Numbered from the stretch's first letter, positions 43,948 to 52,262 are shown. The stretch: DNA of 64,000 nucleotides from Vibrio proteolyticus NBRC 13287 (GCF_000467125.1 NZ_BATJ01000004.1:186001-250000); one strand, 5' to 3'. Translations and numbers: made by a program. The notes: a model not told the origin generated them from the letters alone.

Positions 43948-46776
43948 TTATTTCCTCTTCAGCTCACCACGATAAACTTTTGGTGTTCGGTGCTCACTGC
44001 TTTTACACACCGTACATTTCCCTTTTCTTTTTTTGCTTTCCACTTGCTTTGATAGGGTCATGTTAGGGCGTCCTTGAATTTTGCCTCCCTTCCGTTTCGC
44101 CAATTTATCCGCTAAACCTTCAAGGTCCCCCATGATTTTACCCATTTCATCCAAAGCCTCACCAAAGGTATCCAGTGCTTTTTGAGCTCCAACCAGCTTC
44201 TTCGCTTGCTTACCTTTAACTACGAGCCTAGCGGCCGTTGCCGTTGTGCGAACGGCAACACCAGCGCCAAGTGTAAAGAACCCTAAAATGAGATTCAGAA
44301 TAACTTCGAGTAAGACATAGATACCTAACTTACCGCCATAGTAGGTATAGAAATTGGGTGGGATAGCATCCAATAGGAGGACAACATAAGCGCTGTAAGT
44401 TATCGCTGAAGACGGGTCGCGCATGACTGCCATTGCTTTAGGTAAAGCACCAGTGTCGTTGATTTCTTTCGCCCAATCTGGGGCAATTTCTTTGAGAGCA
44501 GTATCAATAAACGTTTGCAGCGCTTTGGCATCATTTTCCGCAATGTATCTCGGCAGCGCAATAATCTCTTCATGATACTTGGCAATCAGTCGGGCACGTT
44601 CAACCGCGTCTTCAGCATCGTCATAAAACTCCAATAGCTTCTCTTTAAGTCGAGCGCCATTGTCTAACATCATCTCTCGTAGTGATTCCGCGCCGTCTTC
44701 AATCGCTTTGCTAAACAAGTCAGCTACATCACCTAATGACAGCTCGTCAACAGGCTTCGTCGTATTCGACAAGTACCATCCTGCCCCCGCTTTGACTTGC
44801 TCTTCAAGAGATTGCTGTATATTGTCGATAGTTTCAGAAGCGTAGACAGCGCCGGTGTCTAGCACGGACGCGCCCGCATCCCAAACGGTATTGCCAAAGC
44901 TACTCCAGAAGTCTTGGCTGAACATATCCGTGAAGTCTTTACCCCAATCGACAATGCCATCATCAATACCGTCGGCCAAACTGGCGACACCACGCGTTTG
45001 CCACTGGAGTGCAAAAGGCTGCATGGCTTTGCTGACTTGAACATAGACGCTGTCTAAGCGACGCTCAATGAGCGCTTGAGAGTCTTTAATCTGTTGTTCT
45101 ATGCCGGGCTCACCGACCATCTCTACAGTCACCACGTCAGTATTTGACTTCAGGTCATCAAACGCTGTGACTCCGCCCTGCTTCTCACTGGTTTCTATGG
45201 CATGAATGGCGGTCTCCGACTCTGTACTTTTATTAGCAGACTTATTAAGGCTGACCTCCTCGGCATGGACGATTGAATTGGTTTTGATACACAGATTGTC
45301 GGCAAGGAAAGGGGTTTGCCATGGGTCATCGTAAAAGAGCTGCACTTTGACCCATTTTTGTTCTTCCAAGTCGATTTTTAAGATGGCGTTGATCACTACT
45401 TCTATGTTACCCGCTTCCGCAGAGTAAACGTTGTCAGGTGCCTGAATTACTGACACTCCCGACACATCACTCAATAGTCGGTCAGATTTTGATTTTAAGC
45501 GGTTAAAGGCCTTGGAAAGATTATCGGAGAGCTTTTTAGCATAGGTGTTAATGGTACTGACGTGGGTGTCATACACATCCGAAGACAGATAGATGTAATT
45601 CAGTCGATTTGCCTCCGCGCTGAGCGACTCAACTCGACCTTTGATTTTCTTGAGCAACGCTTCCAGTTCATTACCAAGCGCCTTTTGTGCACTGTTCCAG
45701 TCGAATTGTTTTAAGTAGGTTTGCGGGTTACCTTTACCACGCGCTCGCATGTAAGCCAACATACGGTCCACGGTTTCATGTTTGGGCAATCTGAGTAAAA
45801 CAGAAAGAATTTCGCCTGATTCAATCACCATAGGCAAACCAGATGAAATGACGCTATCCATACTCTCGTCAGACATGCTTTCTATGCCTGCAATGATTGA
45901 TTCTGCAAAGTCATCAAGCGGAAATTCTGGATGATGCTTTTTGAAGTGGGTTTTGACTTCTAACTTCACGATGTCGGCAAAGTATCGGTCAGCAGTGAGG
46001 CTTGGTCCCATAAAACCCCAGCCCTCAACGGGCGGAGCGATACGAGTCGGGTGCCAAAAAGTTTGTTGCCCTTGCGCAGCTCGGTCAAAAAAATCTTCAT
46101 CGCTCACTGTGGAAAGGTGATGAAGGTTTTTCATTCGAACAACTTTAGGCACAAATTCATCGGTACTCTCTTTGGCAAGAATTTTAACTTGACCGGGCTT
46201 TAGGCCTGACACTTTGCTTTTGCCTGAGTCATCAAAATGACCGGGGGATAGAACGCCCCCGGAGACATCAGTAATGTCAAAGTCGGCATTCATGAGAAGC
46301 ACGCCATCCGGGTATCTGGCCTTAACGTAGACGGTGTAAGTCCCTTCTTCATCTTCATTGACCGTGACAGCTGGATTTTGAACCCCTCCGAGGCACATGG
46401 TGTTGGCCTTGTTCATCGTCATTTGGTCAGAAAGCCTTGCCACACCTTTCCCTTCGATGATGACATTCGGTGACGCTGATATGAATTCGGCTTCGGATTC
46501 AATCGTGCCCGATGCCACACCTTTTTTGTCCCCGCCCGCATCGCCAGTACTCTTGGCAAACTTACTACCCTTTAAAGCAATGCTGTTGCCGCCATCTGCG
46601 GTGACGGTCGTGGTGCCTTCCACTAAATCCGCTGACTTGGAATTGTTTCCATAAGGGATAGGGACTACTGCGTTGCCGACGGTTGTAAGACACACATCAG
46701 GTAACGTGGCATTGGCCTCTCCGCCAGAGCCTTTGTGAACGATGCTCAGCCCGTTCGCATTGATGGTGACTGACAT
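43948..46776 (-). CDS. DUF4150/PAAR-like type VI carrier protein
   Basis: A 942-residue protein. Residues about 1-135 are a DUF4150 PAAR-like domain (TINANGLSIVHKGSG, ALKGSKFAKSTGDAGG, MNKANTMCLGG), which caps the VgrG spike. A central region (about 140-260) has beta-sandwich-like YTVYVKARYPDGVLL, followed by a long helical middle. Near 820-870 is a hydrophobic hairpin (YVLLEVILNLILGFFTLGAG). It ends with a Cys-rich, Lys-rich tail GKCTVCKSSEHRTPKVYRGE and no toxin domain, which is instead a separate gene. There is no vgrG or hcp nearby, so it depends on a type VI apparatus elsewhere. Confidence 0.82.
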   Translation of the reverse strand: MSVTINANGLSIVHKGSGGEANATLPDVCLTTVGNAVVPIPYGNNSKSADLVEGTTTVTADGGNSIALKGSKFAKSTGDAGGDKKGVASGTIESEAEFISASPNVIIEGKGVARLSDQMTMNKANTMCLGGVQNPAVTVNEDEEGTYTVYVKARYPDGVLLMNADFDITDVSGGVLSPGHFDDSGKSKVSGLKPGQVKILAKESTDEFVPKVVRMKNLHHLSTVSDEDFFDRAAQGQQTFWHPTRIAPPVEGWGFMGPSLTADRYFADIVKLEVKTHFKKHHPEFPLDDFAESIIAGIESMSDESMDSVISSGLPMVIESGEILSVLLRLPKHETVDRMLAYMRARGKGNPQTYLKQFDWNSAQKALGNELEALLKKIKGRVESLSAEANRLNYIYLSSDVYDTHVSTINTYAKKLSDNLSKAFNRLKSKSDRLLSDVSGVSVIQAPDNVYSAEAGNIEVVINAILKIDLEEQKWVKVQLFYDDPWQTPFLADNLCIKTNSIVHAEEVSLNKSANKSTESETAIHAIETSEKQGGVTAFDDLKSNTDVVTVEMVGEPGIEQQIKDSQALIERRLDSVYVQVSKAMQPFALQWQTRGVASLADGIDDGIVDWGKDFTDMFSQDFWSSFGNTVWDAGASVLDTGAVYASETIDNIQQSLEEQVKAGAGWYLSNTTKPVDELSLGDVADLFSKAIEDGAESLREMMLDNGARLKEKLLEFYDDAEDAVERARLIAKYHEEIIALPRYIAENDAKALQTFIDTALKEIAPDWAKEINDTGALPKAMAVMRDPSSAITYSAYVVLLLDAIPPNFYTYYGGKLGIYVLLEVILNLILGFFTLGAGVAVRTTATAARLVVKGKQAKKLVGAQKALDTFGEALDEMGKIMGDLEGLADKLAKRKGGKIQGRPNMTLSKQVESKKRKGKCTVCKSSEHRTPKVYRGELKRK

Positions 46777-46798
46777 ATTTACTCCTTATTAAGCTCGG

Positions 46799-47380
46799 TC
46801 AGTTCAGTGTGATTTTTGAACCTTGGATTTTGTGGACTTTTTCAGCACGACTTGAGATGTGTGTCGCCTTCGTCGTAATGCGACCATCATTGCCACTGAA
46901 CTTAGTTGCGACCTCGCCAGATCTAATCGTGACTTCTTCTTTGCCTTCCAGAACCACACGCTTGGCTTTGATGACGAGCTCTTGTTGTTCCGCTAACGAA
47001 AGGTAAATGTCCGTGAGAATAGGCACATCCAAATCCTCACCAACGAACTCAATGCGGCAATCAAGCTGATTGTCGATGGCCAAATGAATCTCAGAACGAG
47101 TGAAACCTCGACCTAAAACAGCCCAGACGGGTTGCCCGTAGGCATTCCCATAAAAATCCACTTTCACACGATGGTTTTCAGGGTGAATTTCTTTTACCCA
47201 TCCGATACGGGCTTGTTTTTTTGAAGTCTGTTCAGCAGAGTTAGACAAGGTGTTCAATATAGAGCGCTCCCAGTACATTTGGAGAGGAAATATAACATCG
47301 CATTGGCATGCGCCCCACTGACTAAATTGCTGCAAGATCAGGGGAATCAACGGTAAAGACTCACCAACAAGCTTAACCAT
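46799..47380 (-). CDS. DUF6484-like type VI accessory protein
   Basis: A 193-residue protein from ATG 47380 (AAGG upstream); a later ATG at 47278 is possible. The middle RIGWVKEIHPENHRVKVDFY and QPVWAVLGRGFTRSEIHLAI form an OB-like beta domain as in DUF6484. LVIKAKRVVLEGKEEVTIRS and the repeat-like ending resemble the beta-helical gp5/VgrG tip. It precedes the PAAR-like gene by 22 bases. It may act as adaptor between VgrG and the PAAR-like carrier. Function inferred from context. Confidence 0.6.
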   Translation of the reverse strand: MVKLVGESLPLIPLILQQFSQWGACQCDVIFPLQMYWERSILNTLSNSAEQTSKKQARIGWVKEIHPENHRVKVDFYGNAYGQPVWAVLGRGFTRSEIHLAIDNQLDCRIEFVGEDLDVPILTDIYLSLAEQQELVIKAKRVVLEGKEEVTIRSGEVATKFSGNDGRITTKATHISSRAEKVHKIQGSKITLN

Positions 47381-47620
47381 TTACTAAAGCCTTAGTTATT
47401 ACGCATTAAACATTTGTGCTTTCATCAGCCCACTCTCTTGGACTGTGTGTTTCTATCGTGATAAGACTCACATTAAATTTGCAGTGCTCCAAGCCTACTC
47501 ATTCTCTTCTCCGGTCTTTCGTCGCAACTCATCGATATTGAGTTATATGTTATCGATAAAAAACAGAATAAGAGTGCGCGGAGTGTTGATGACAACACTC
47601 CGCTTTTTACCCAGTACTTT
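47381..47620. other. Intergenic region with a strong hairpin
   Basis: This 240-base stretch between the RNase HI gene and the type VI module holds a rightward terminator, GCGGAGTGTTG (47578-47588), ATGA loop and CAACACTCCGC (47593-47603) then T5. No rightward gene is nearby, so its purpose is unclear. The promoter for the type VI module (leftward) should lie near 47400-47500. Confidence 0.6.
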
Positions 47621-48058
47621 CTATTCAGTAGCGGCTTCAACCGCTAACAAATCCGCTCTCTCATTCCCTTCGATACCAGAGTGTGCTTTGACCTTAAAGA
47701 CCTCGACATACTTCCTAGAACTCAACTCATCCACTTGTTGCCACAGTTGACGGTTCTTAACGGGTTTCTTATCCGTGCGTCGCCAACCTCGGTCTTTCCA
47801 ATCATCCATCCAGATGTTGAAACCTTTCACGCAGTAATCACTGTCCGAATAGATGACATCCTCATCCTCTGCGTATTCCAACGTTTCAATTAAGGCCAGT
47901 AGCTCAAGCTCAGCATTGTCAGTTTTTCGATTGATAGTAAAGCTCTCTTCATGAACAATCTCATTGTCTTCATCCATAACCACCAGCCCAATGCCACCTC
48001 GTGTACATCCGTGTTGGTTGTTTGGTGCAGCGCCGTCTACGTAAATTGAATAGCTCAT
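47621..48058 (-). CDS. rnhA: Ribonuclease HI
   Basis: A 145-residue RNase H fold. Catalytic residues Asp8 (YVDGAA), Glu50 (NAELELLAL), Asp72 (IYSDSDYCV) and Asp136 (NERADLLA), and His126 in KAHSGIEGNERAD, are all present. It cuts RNA in RNA-DNA hybrids. It is clearly an island copy, not the chromosomal rnhA beside dnaQ. Proximity to AlpA and YagK/YfjJ-type genes suggests a role in island replication or R-loop removal; this is inference. Confidence 0.93.
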   Translation of the reverse strand: MSYSIYVDGAAPNNQHGCTRGGIGLVVMDEDNEIVHEESFTINRKTDNAELELLALIETLEYAEDEDVIYSDSDYCVKGFNIWMDDWKDRGWRRTDKKPVKNRQLWQQVDELSSRKYVEVFKVKAHSGIEGNERADLLAVEAATE

Positions 48059-48140
48059 TGTTTATCTCTCTCTAATTGTAAAAAGGGCGTATGACTTTGC
48101 TTAGCCAGCGCCCCGTTGATGATGTGATTTGATGTTTGTG

Positions 48141-48341
48141 TTACTGAAAAGATTCTTGGTTATCTCGCAGTGCTAGACGTTGCTCCATCCATTCCTCGAT
48201 TTCGCTTTCTACCCAAGCCACCGCTCGTCCACCAAGTGGAACACTCTTAGGGAAGTCGGTTTCATCTGCCATGAACTTGTAGATAGTTGAACGGCCTAGC
48301 CCTGTTAGTGACATCACTTCTTTTAGTCGTAGAAATCTCAT
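48141..48341 (-). CDS. alpA: AlpA family regulator/excisionase
   Basis: A 66-residue protein starting MRFLRLKEVMSLTGLGRSTI with the MerR-type HTH, SVPLGGRAVAW and EIEEWMEQRLALRD, all typical of AlpA. A longer frame upstream is rejected because MRFLRLKEV is the standard start. In P4-like and VPI-type islands AlpA-family proteins act as excision directionality factors or int activators. It lies 73 bases downstream of the third YagK/YfjJ gene, on the same strand. Confidence 0.93.
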   Translation of the reverse strand: MRFLRLKEVMSLTGLGRSTIYKFMADETDFPKSVPLGGRAVAWVESEIEEWMEQRLALRDNQESFQ

Positions 48342-48414
48342 TTTCACTGGGAATCGTCTCCTGCTTTGTATATACCCATGTGATAAGCCGCCACTGTAAA
48401 GAAATGCAGTCGGT

Positions 48415-49014
48415 CTACTCCAAGCTAGAGCCAAAGCAGTAACGCTTTTCTTCCCACGCTTCAGCAAGACTGCTCATGCGGTGGAAGAGCGTGTTCTTTA
48501 TGTTGGTGTCTTTGCTACGACAACGCATCCCCACCCCATAATTGCCTCGGTCATTGAGAAACACCAATGAACGCGCTTCGCCGCTGTAGTGCTTTTCTAT
48601 CGCTTCTTGCCAAGCCGTTTTAAGGTGCCCGACCAATTCATTGCGCTTGTCCCAACAAATAGCGGGACCAAAGTTCTGGCTATAGTCAGTAAACAGCATC
48701 ACGCGATAGTTGTGGGATGGCACCTTGTCTTCCCGCTTACGCCATACATAGAACAGAGAATCCGTATCAAGCTTTTCTTTAAGCAGATTAAAGTAATCGT
48801 TGAGGATACTGAGGTCGGTATCTTGATGGTCTTCTGGCAAAAACAAGTCCAAACGTGTGGCGAGAGCGATGTCAAACTGACTGAGTGCCTGCTCAAAGAC
48901 ATCGACCATTGAGGTCAGTGCTGACTCGTATAACCCCTTGTCGCTGTAATACAGCGGGTAATCTTCAAAAGTTCTATCAAGGGTAATGCTTGGGAGGTAG
49001 GTTCTATTCGCCAT
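48415..49014 (-). CDS. YagK/YfjJ (inovirus Gp2-like) paralogue 3, degenerate motif
   Basis: About 199 residues from ATG 49014 (MANRTYLPSITLDRTF); a longer frame to 49089 overlaps the upstream gene. It shares TFEDYPLYYSDKGLYESAL, ATRLDLFLPEDHQDTDLS and the C-terminal FHRMSSLAEAW pattern with the next two genes. Where its paralogues read HYHV and HHHL, it reads HNYR, losing the second histidine of a putative HUH motif. It may be an inactive or regulatory partner. It is the last of the triplet and precedes alpA. Confidence 0.75.
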   Translation of the reverse strand: MANRTYLPSITLDRTFEDYPLYYSDKGLYESALTSMVDVFEQALSQFDIALATRLDLFLPEDHQDTDLSILNDYFNLLKEKLDTDSLFYVWRKREDKVPSHNYRVMLFTDYSQNFGPAICWDKRNELVGHLKTAWQEAIEKHYSGEARSLVFLNDRGNYGVGMRCRSKDTNIKNTLFHRMSSLAEAWEEKRYCFGSSLE

Positions 49015-49067
49015 GAGTAATGCCTTTTGTGTGTGAATGACATAGGCATTACTCGCGTTGTATTTTT

Positions 49068-49742
49068 TTAAGGTGAGTCGTGACTGCAACCAAAGCTCTT
49101 GTTGAAGTGATCGTTCCGGTTGGCAATGGGCCTCGCGAGACGACTGATTCGGTAGAAGAACTCATTTAACTGTAACGGGAACGTTTCTGTATCGGAGAAC
49201 AGCTCAAAACCTTCATTACTAGGAGAATAGGCTAACCCTGAGCATGGTTGGCTGTAACTAGCTTCAACCACCCTATCCCATGTCTTCCTCACTTTTTTGT
49301 AAAGAAAACGCCCCCATCCCTCTCGTCCAGTGCCTAAGTTTTGAAAGAGATCCCTATCAAAGAGCAAGATAAGATGATGGTGCTTGCTGGTGGATTTACT
49401 TTCCTTAGCCCAGATATAGCGAATGACCGTTTGTTGGTATCGATAAGTTCTATCGGTGTATTTGTCCTTACAGAGCTCGTTAGTCTCTGATTCTAAAATA
49501 CGAAAGAAATGAGCAAACATCGCTAGGTAATCTCCACCGAAGTCACTCGGTAGGTTTAGGTTGATGTGAACAGCAAAGATTCTTGGGTATTGGTTTAGTG
49601 CTTCAGTCAGCACTCGGTCTATCTCCTCTAGGTATTCGAGGACGAGACCATCCTCAAAGTAGTAGAGTGGTTTCCCATTGAAGGTTCTGTCATGAGTTAT
49701 GGTGTGGACTCTTTGATGAGCTACGTTGAGTTGATGAATCAT
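49068..49742 (-). CDS. YagK/YfjJ (inovirus Gp2-like) paralogue 2
   Basis: A 224-residue protein. TFNGKPLYYFEDGLVLEYLE, AVHINLNLPSDFGGDYLAMF and IRYIWAKESKS lead to KHHHLILLFDRDLFQNLG (His-His-His at about 121-123), and the protein ends with FFYRISRLARPI. The strand with HxH after an INLNLP strand is reminiscent of the HUH rolling-circle initiators, to which inovirus Gp2 belongs in function. It is about as similar to paralogue 1 as to be a duplication. Function as a replication or mobilisation initiator is inferred. Confidence 0.8.
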   Translation of the reverse strand: MIHQLNVAHQRVHTITHDRTFNGKPLYYFEDGLVLEYLEEIDRVLTEALNQYPRIFAVHINLNLPSDFGGDYLAMFAHFFRILESETNELCKDKYTDRTYRYQQTVIRYIWAKESKSTSKHHHLILLFDRDLFQNLGTGREGWGRFLYKKVRKTWDRVVEASYSQPCSGLAYSPSNEGFELFSDTETFPLQLNEFFYRISRLARPIANRNDHFNKSFGCSHDSP

Positions 49743-49802
49743 GATTAGTTCCTGTGGTTTGTTGTGATTCCCACAGGAACTGTAACTACCGTAATTTTTA
49801 AG

Positions 49803-50447
49803 CTACTTATGGCTATGGCCGAAATTATTCATACGCTTTCCAAAGTGCTTGGTTCTTCTCTTCGCTAGGTAACTTAGTCGGTAAAAGACGGACTGAAACA
49901 CCTCCTCAAACTCCTCAGAGTTACGTAGCAAGTGATACTGGCCTTGTTTGGAGAAATGGATAGCTGGTTTCTCTTTGCCTGAGTACGAGGCTTCCACTGA
50001 ACGCTTCCATGCATTACGAATACGGTTAGCCAAACTTTGCTGATACTCTCCAAAATCCCCCAGAGAGCGAAAGATATTCCGGTCAAAGATAAGCACAACG
50101 TGGTAATGGCTGCTTGATGAGGTATCACATTCTTTAGCCCACACATAACGAATGGTGGTTTCACGATAGGGTTTGCCATTTAACCGAGCACTACGTTTTC
50201 GATATGCCGCTACCTGAGATTTCAGAGAGCGGAAGAAACGAGTCATCACTGCTGAATCATCCCCTCTAAAGTCTGTTGGTAAGTTAAGGTCCACTCGAAC
50301 GATAAAAAGTCTCGCATATTGCTCTAGAGCTTTCTCAAGGACTGACTCTATCCCTTCTAGGTATTCGAGGACCAACCCCTCCTTGTCGATGTATATCTTG
50401 TTTCCGTTGAAAGTGGATTCGTGTGTGATGGTTAGGTTTTTAGACAT
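49803..50447 (-). CDS. YagK/YfjJ (inovirus Gp2-like) paralogue 1
   Basis: A 214-residue protein. TFNGNKIYIDKEGLVLEYLE, RVDLNLPTDFRGDDSAVMTR, IRYVWAKECDTSSSSHYHVV (HYH at about 124-126) and VFYRLSYLAKRRTK match its neighbours. First gene of the leftward triplet-alpA-rnhA group, so its promoter should lie in the AT-rich gap at 50448-50821. It may nick at an island origin. The second nucleophile tyrosine of HUH proteins cannot be assigned with confidence. Confidence 0.8.
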   Translation of the reverse strand: MSKNLTITHESTFNGNKIYIDKEGLVLEYLEGIESVLEKALEQYARLFIVRVDLNLPTDFRGDDSAVMTRFFRSLKSQVAAYRKRSARLNGKPYRETTIRYVWAKECDTSSSSHYHVVLIFDRNIFRSLGDFGEYQQSLANRIRNAWKRSVEASYSGKEKPAIHFSKQGQYHLLRNSEEFEEVFQSVFYRLSYLAKRRTKHFGKRMNNFGHSHK

Positions 50448-50821
50448 GATGGTGACCTATGTTTTGCTTCTGACATAGGTACTGTGAGTGACGTGATTTT
50501 TCGGGTAGGGGATGGGTTCCCCTACCAAGATATCGAGTGATGAGGTCGTTGGTTGAGGTGTGGGATTAGGTGAGTAGATGGAGAGGTATATATTATTAAT
50601 TACCGATCCCCCTCGATTCACTCACCCTCTGTTTTTCGATGATTACTGAGTCTTCACATCAGCTAAATCTATCCAGATAACCTTCATTTTTTATCAAAAA
50701 TCATGGTTCATGCATTTTTTTCTCTGGAGTTTACTCACATAAAAAGTGATGATGCCACTTTCCCACACCAGCCTTAAAACGTCGGATTACGGTTTTTATT
50801 ACATGCAACTAAGGTAAATGA
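50448..50821. promoter_or_regulatory. Divergent AT-rich region, possible island origin
   Basis: 374 bases between paralogue 1 (leftward) and the winged-helix gene (rightward). It contains a very AT-rich block (TATATATTATTAATTA at about 50587) flanked by repeated TCACTC/GTGAGT-type motifs and the run GATCCCCCTCGATT. No gene is seen. It must hold the promoters of both flanking genes and is the best place to seek a replication origin or oriT. Confidence 0.4.
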
Positions 50822-51700
50822 ATGACACTAACTGACAAAGACGAAGCCAATCGTTCAGAAGTACCGACCATTTTGGAAACGCCAGCTATCAATCCTGACG
50901 CTGAGATGAATATCATCAATTTGATTAACGATTTCGATGCCAGAAGCAAATACTATCTCTACAACGAAAAGGAGAAAAAACTCATAGCAATGCCTCTACC
51001 ATTTGGTGCCCAAAAGAGAACCACTTTTTATAATGAGTTGCATCGAGTTAAAACCATGGGGCAATTTCGTGAGACCTATCTATTCAAGAAACACCCATCT
51101 CTAGCATGTCAAAAATGGATTATTCTGCTACCGTACGCTCCCATTTCAAGAAGCCATATACCGACAGAAACCTATTCTGAAAGAGAGATTAATCAAACCA
51201 AAATTATCAACACATTTTGGAAAAGCGAGCTAAGCCTTCGCTATGAAGCTGCGGAAGCATTGATTCTGGTTTGCTCATTTTTAGCCAAGAATGTTGACCG
51301 AAATACCCTTGGATTAGGGATAAGCAAAACCAAGATGGCGGTCATTTTAGGGATGAGTGTTCGTCGTGTATCCGATACTTTAAAACGCCTCAAAGAACTC
51401 GGTTATGTTAGGCTGTACACAGAGGAAACTAAACGGGGGAATCTCAGTCTTGGCACTTTTGTACAGGTAACAGAGGCTTTTTCGTCACAATTTTTTGTCC
51501 CCCAAAAGCCCGTGGGAGAGTCAGAGAAAAAGCAACAAAAAAGTTCTGAACCTCAATCGCAAGACACCCCTGAAAAGCGTTATTTTCAATTTTTGGAAAT
51601 TTTGAGTGATCTACGGCTTGATCTAAAGAATTTCATCGTGAAAAGCAAGGACCCGATACCACCAGCCGTTTTGCAGCAAATTTTTAAGGTTTTGGAATAA
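50822..51700 (+). CDS. Winged-helix DNA-binding protein of the island
   Basis: A 292-residue protein. The central segment ISKTKMAVILGMSVRRVSDT followed by LKRLKELGYVRLYT (about 163-200) is a winged helix of the type found in plasmid replication initiators and some regulators. The N-terminal part has FRETYLFKKHPSLACQKWII. The C-terminal part after a Gln/Ser-rich linker (QQKSSEPQSQDT) is helical. I cannot tell whether it is a replication initiator or a regulator. It is divergent from the YagK/YfjJ triplet. Confidence 0.55.
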   Translation: MTLTDKDEANRSEVPTILETPAINPDAEMNIINLINDFDARSKYYLYNEKEKKLIAMPLPFGAQKRTTFYNELHRVKTMGQFRETYLFKKHPSLACQKWIILLPYAPISRSHIPTETYSEREINQTKIINTFWKSELSLRYEAAEALILVCSFLAKNVDRNTLGLGISKTKMAVILGMSVRRVSDTLKRLKELGYVRLYTEETKRGNLSLGTFVQVTEAFSSQFFVPQKPVGESEKKQQKSSEPQSQDTPEKRYFQFLEILSDLRLDLKNFIVKSKDPIPPAVLQQIFKVLE

Positions 51701-52178
51701 ACATTTGCGGGAGGAACGCCGACTTTAATGGGGCTGAACATCTTCGCTTAGCTGTATAAAGGCATTTACCATACACGTGATATGACAGTCTTGATGACGT
51801 ACCGATCTAGATCTAGAACTAGATATATAAACAAGAAGTGGGGATGGTGATCAAAATTCACGTTTATCGAATACAGCTTAAGTACCCTGATGAAGCAGCG
51901 TTTAAAATAAAGCTACAGTTGTTCACGGCAGAATTACATGACACTATATTTACCTTAGTATGCACATATACCTCTCACAGCTTAGTGTTTCGGTTGGTAA
52001 AAACACCGCGACTGATAATGATAATAGTTATCATTACACAAATAGCAGAACTATTGTCAATGTAAGAAACGCTGTGATGTAACCCAACTGGGTAGTATAT
52101 TGGGTAGTAAAACCCTAAATAAGACAACAAAAATCCACCAATCTATTGATTTTTAAATAATAAAATTTATTACTCTAC
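51701..52178. other. Right-end non-coding region with repeats
   Basis: About 480 AT-rich bases ahead of attR. A 12-bp palindrome TCTAGATCTAGA (51806-51817) with three CTAG steps, and a direct repeat TGGGTAGTA at 52089-52097 and 52101-52109, are visible. TGGGTAG also occurs near the left end (34479-34485), so these may be integrase arm sites. A 75-codon frame at 51838-52065 is present but I do not call it a gene. Confidence 0.5.
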
Positions 52179-52202
52179 GAACAGATCCAGAACATCGAGT
52201 AA
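52179..52202 (+). repeat. attR: displaced original yicC end
   Basis: These 24 bases read GAACAGATCCAGAACATCGA plus GTAA and encode EQIQNIE-stop, the native end of yicC. A terminator follows at about 52217-52253, as expected for the original 3' flank. Confidence 0.88.
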
Positions 52203-52216
52203 TCCACGCACTCCGA

Positions 52217-52253
52217 TCCAAAAAAGCCCTGAACTGAGTTCAGGGCTTTTTAA
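52217..52253. terminator. Original yicC terminator, bidirectional
   Basis: AAAAAGCCCTGAACT and AGTTCAGGGCTTTTT pair around G(A) in a near-perfect stem with T-runs both ways. It also ends the leftward BCCT transporter gene. Confidence 0.88.
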
Positions 52254-52262
52254 TGCTCGGCG

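Larger units (their letters stand above)
34362..52202 (+). mobile_element. Genomic island integrated in yicC (MGI-like)
   Basis: About 17.8 kb of visibly AT-rich DNA begins right after the yicC stop with a P4-type integrase gene and ends at a second copy of the yicC 3' end. Beyond it the core (gmk-rpoZ-spoT, after a BCCT transporter) resumes. It carries integrase, an AlpA-type regulator that could act as excision factor, three YagK/YfjJ genes and diverse cargo. The 3' end of yicC is the known site of the SXT/R391- or IncC-mobilised MGIs of Vibrio; membership here is inferred from site and layout. I did not recognise an oriT, relaxase or conjugation gene. Boundaries are set from the att repeats; the exact crossover base is unknown. 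Confidence 0.88.

Noticed and set aside
47578..47608. Hairpin as attC/integron site
   Set aside because: It is a simple 11-bp stem followed by T5, lacking the R/L boxes of an integron cassette site.
51838..52065. A 75-codon frame near attR
   Set aside because: No ribosome binding site, odd composition (IVIITQIAELLSM end) and overlap with candidate arm repeats; more likely chance.
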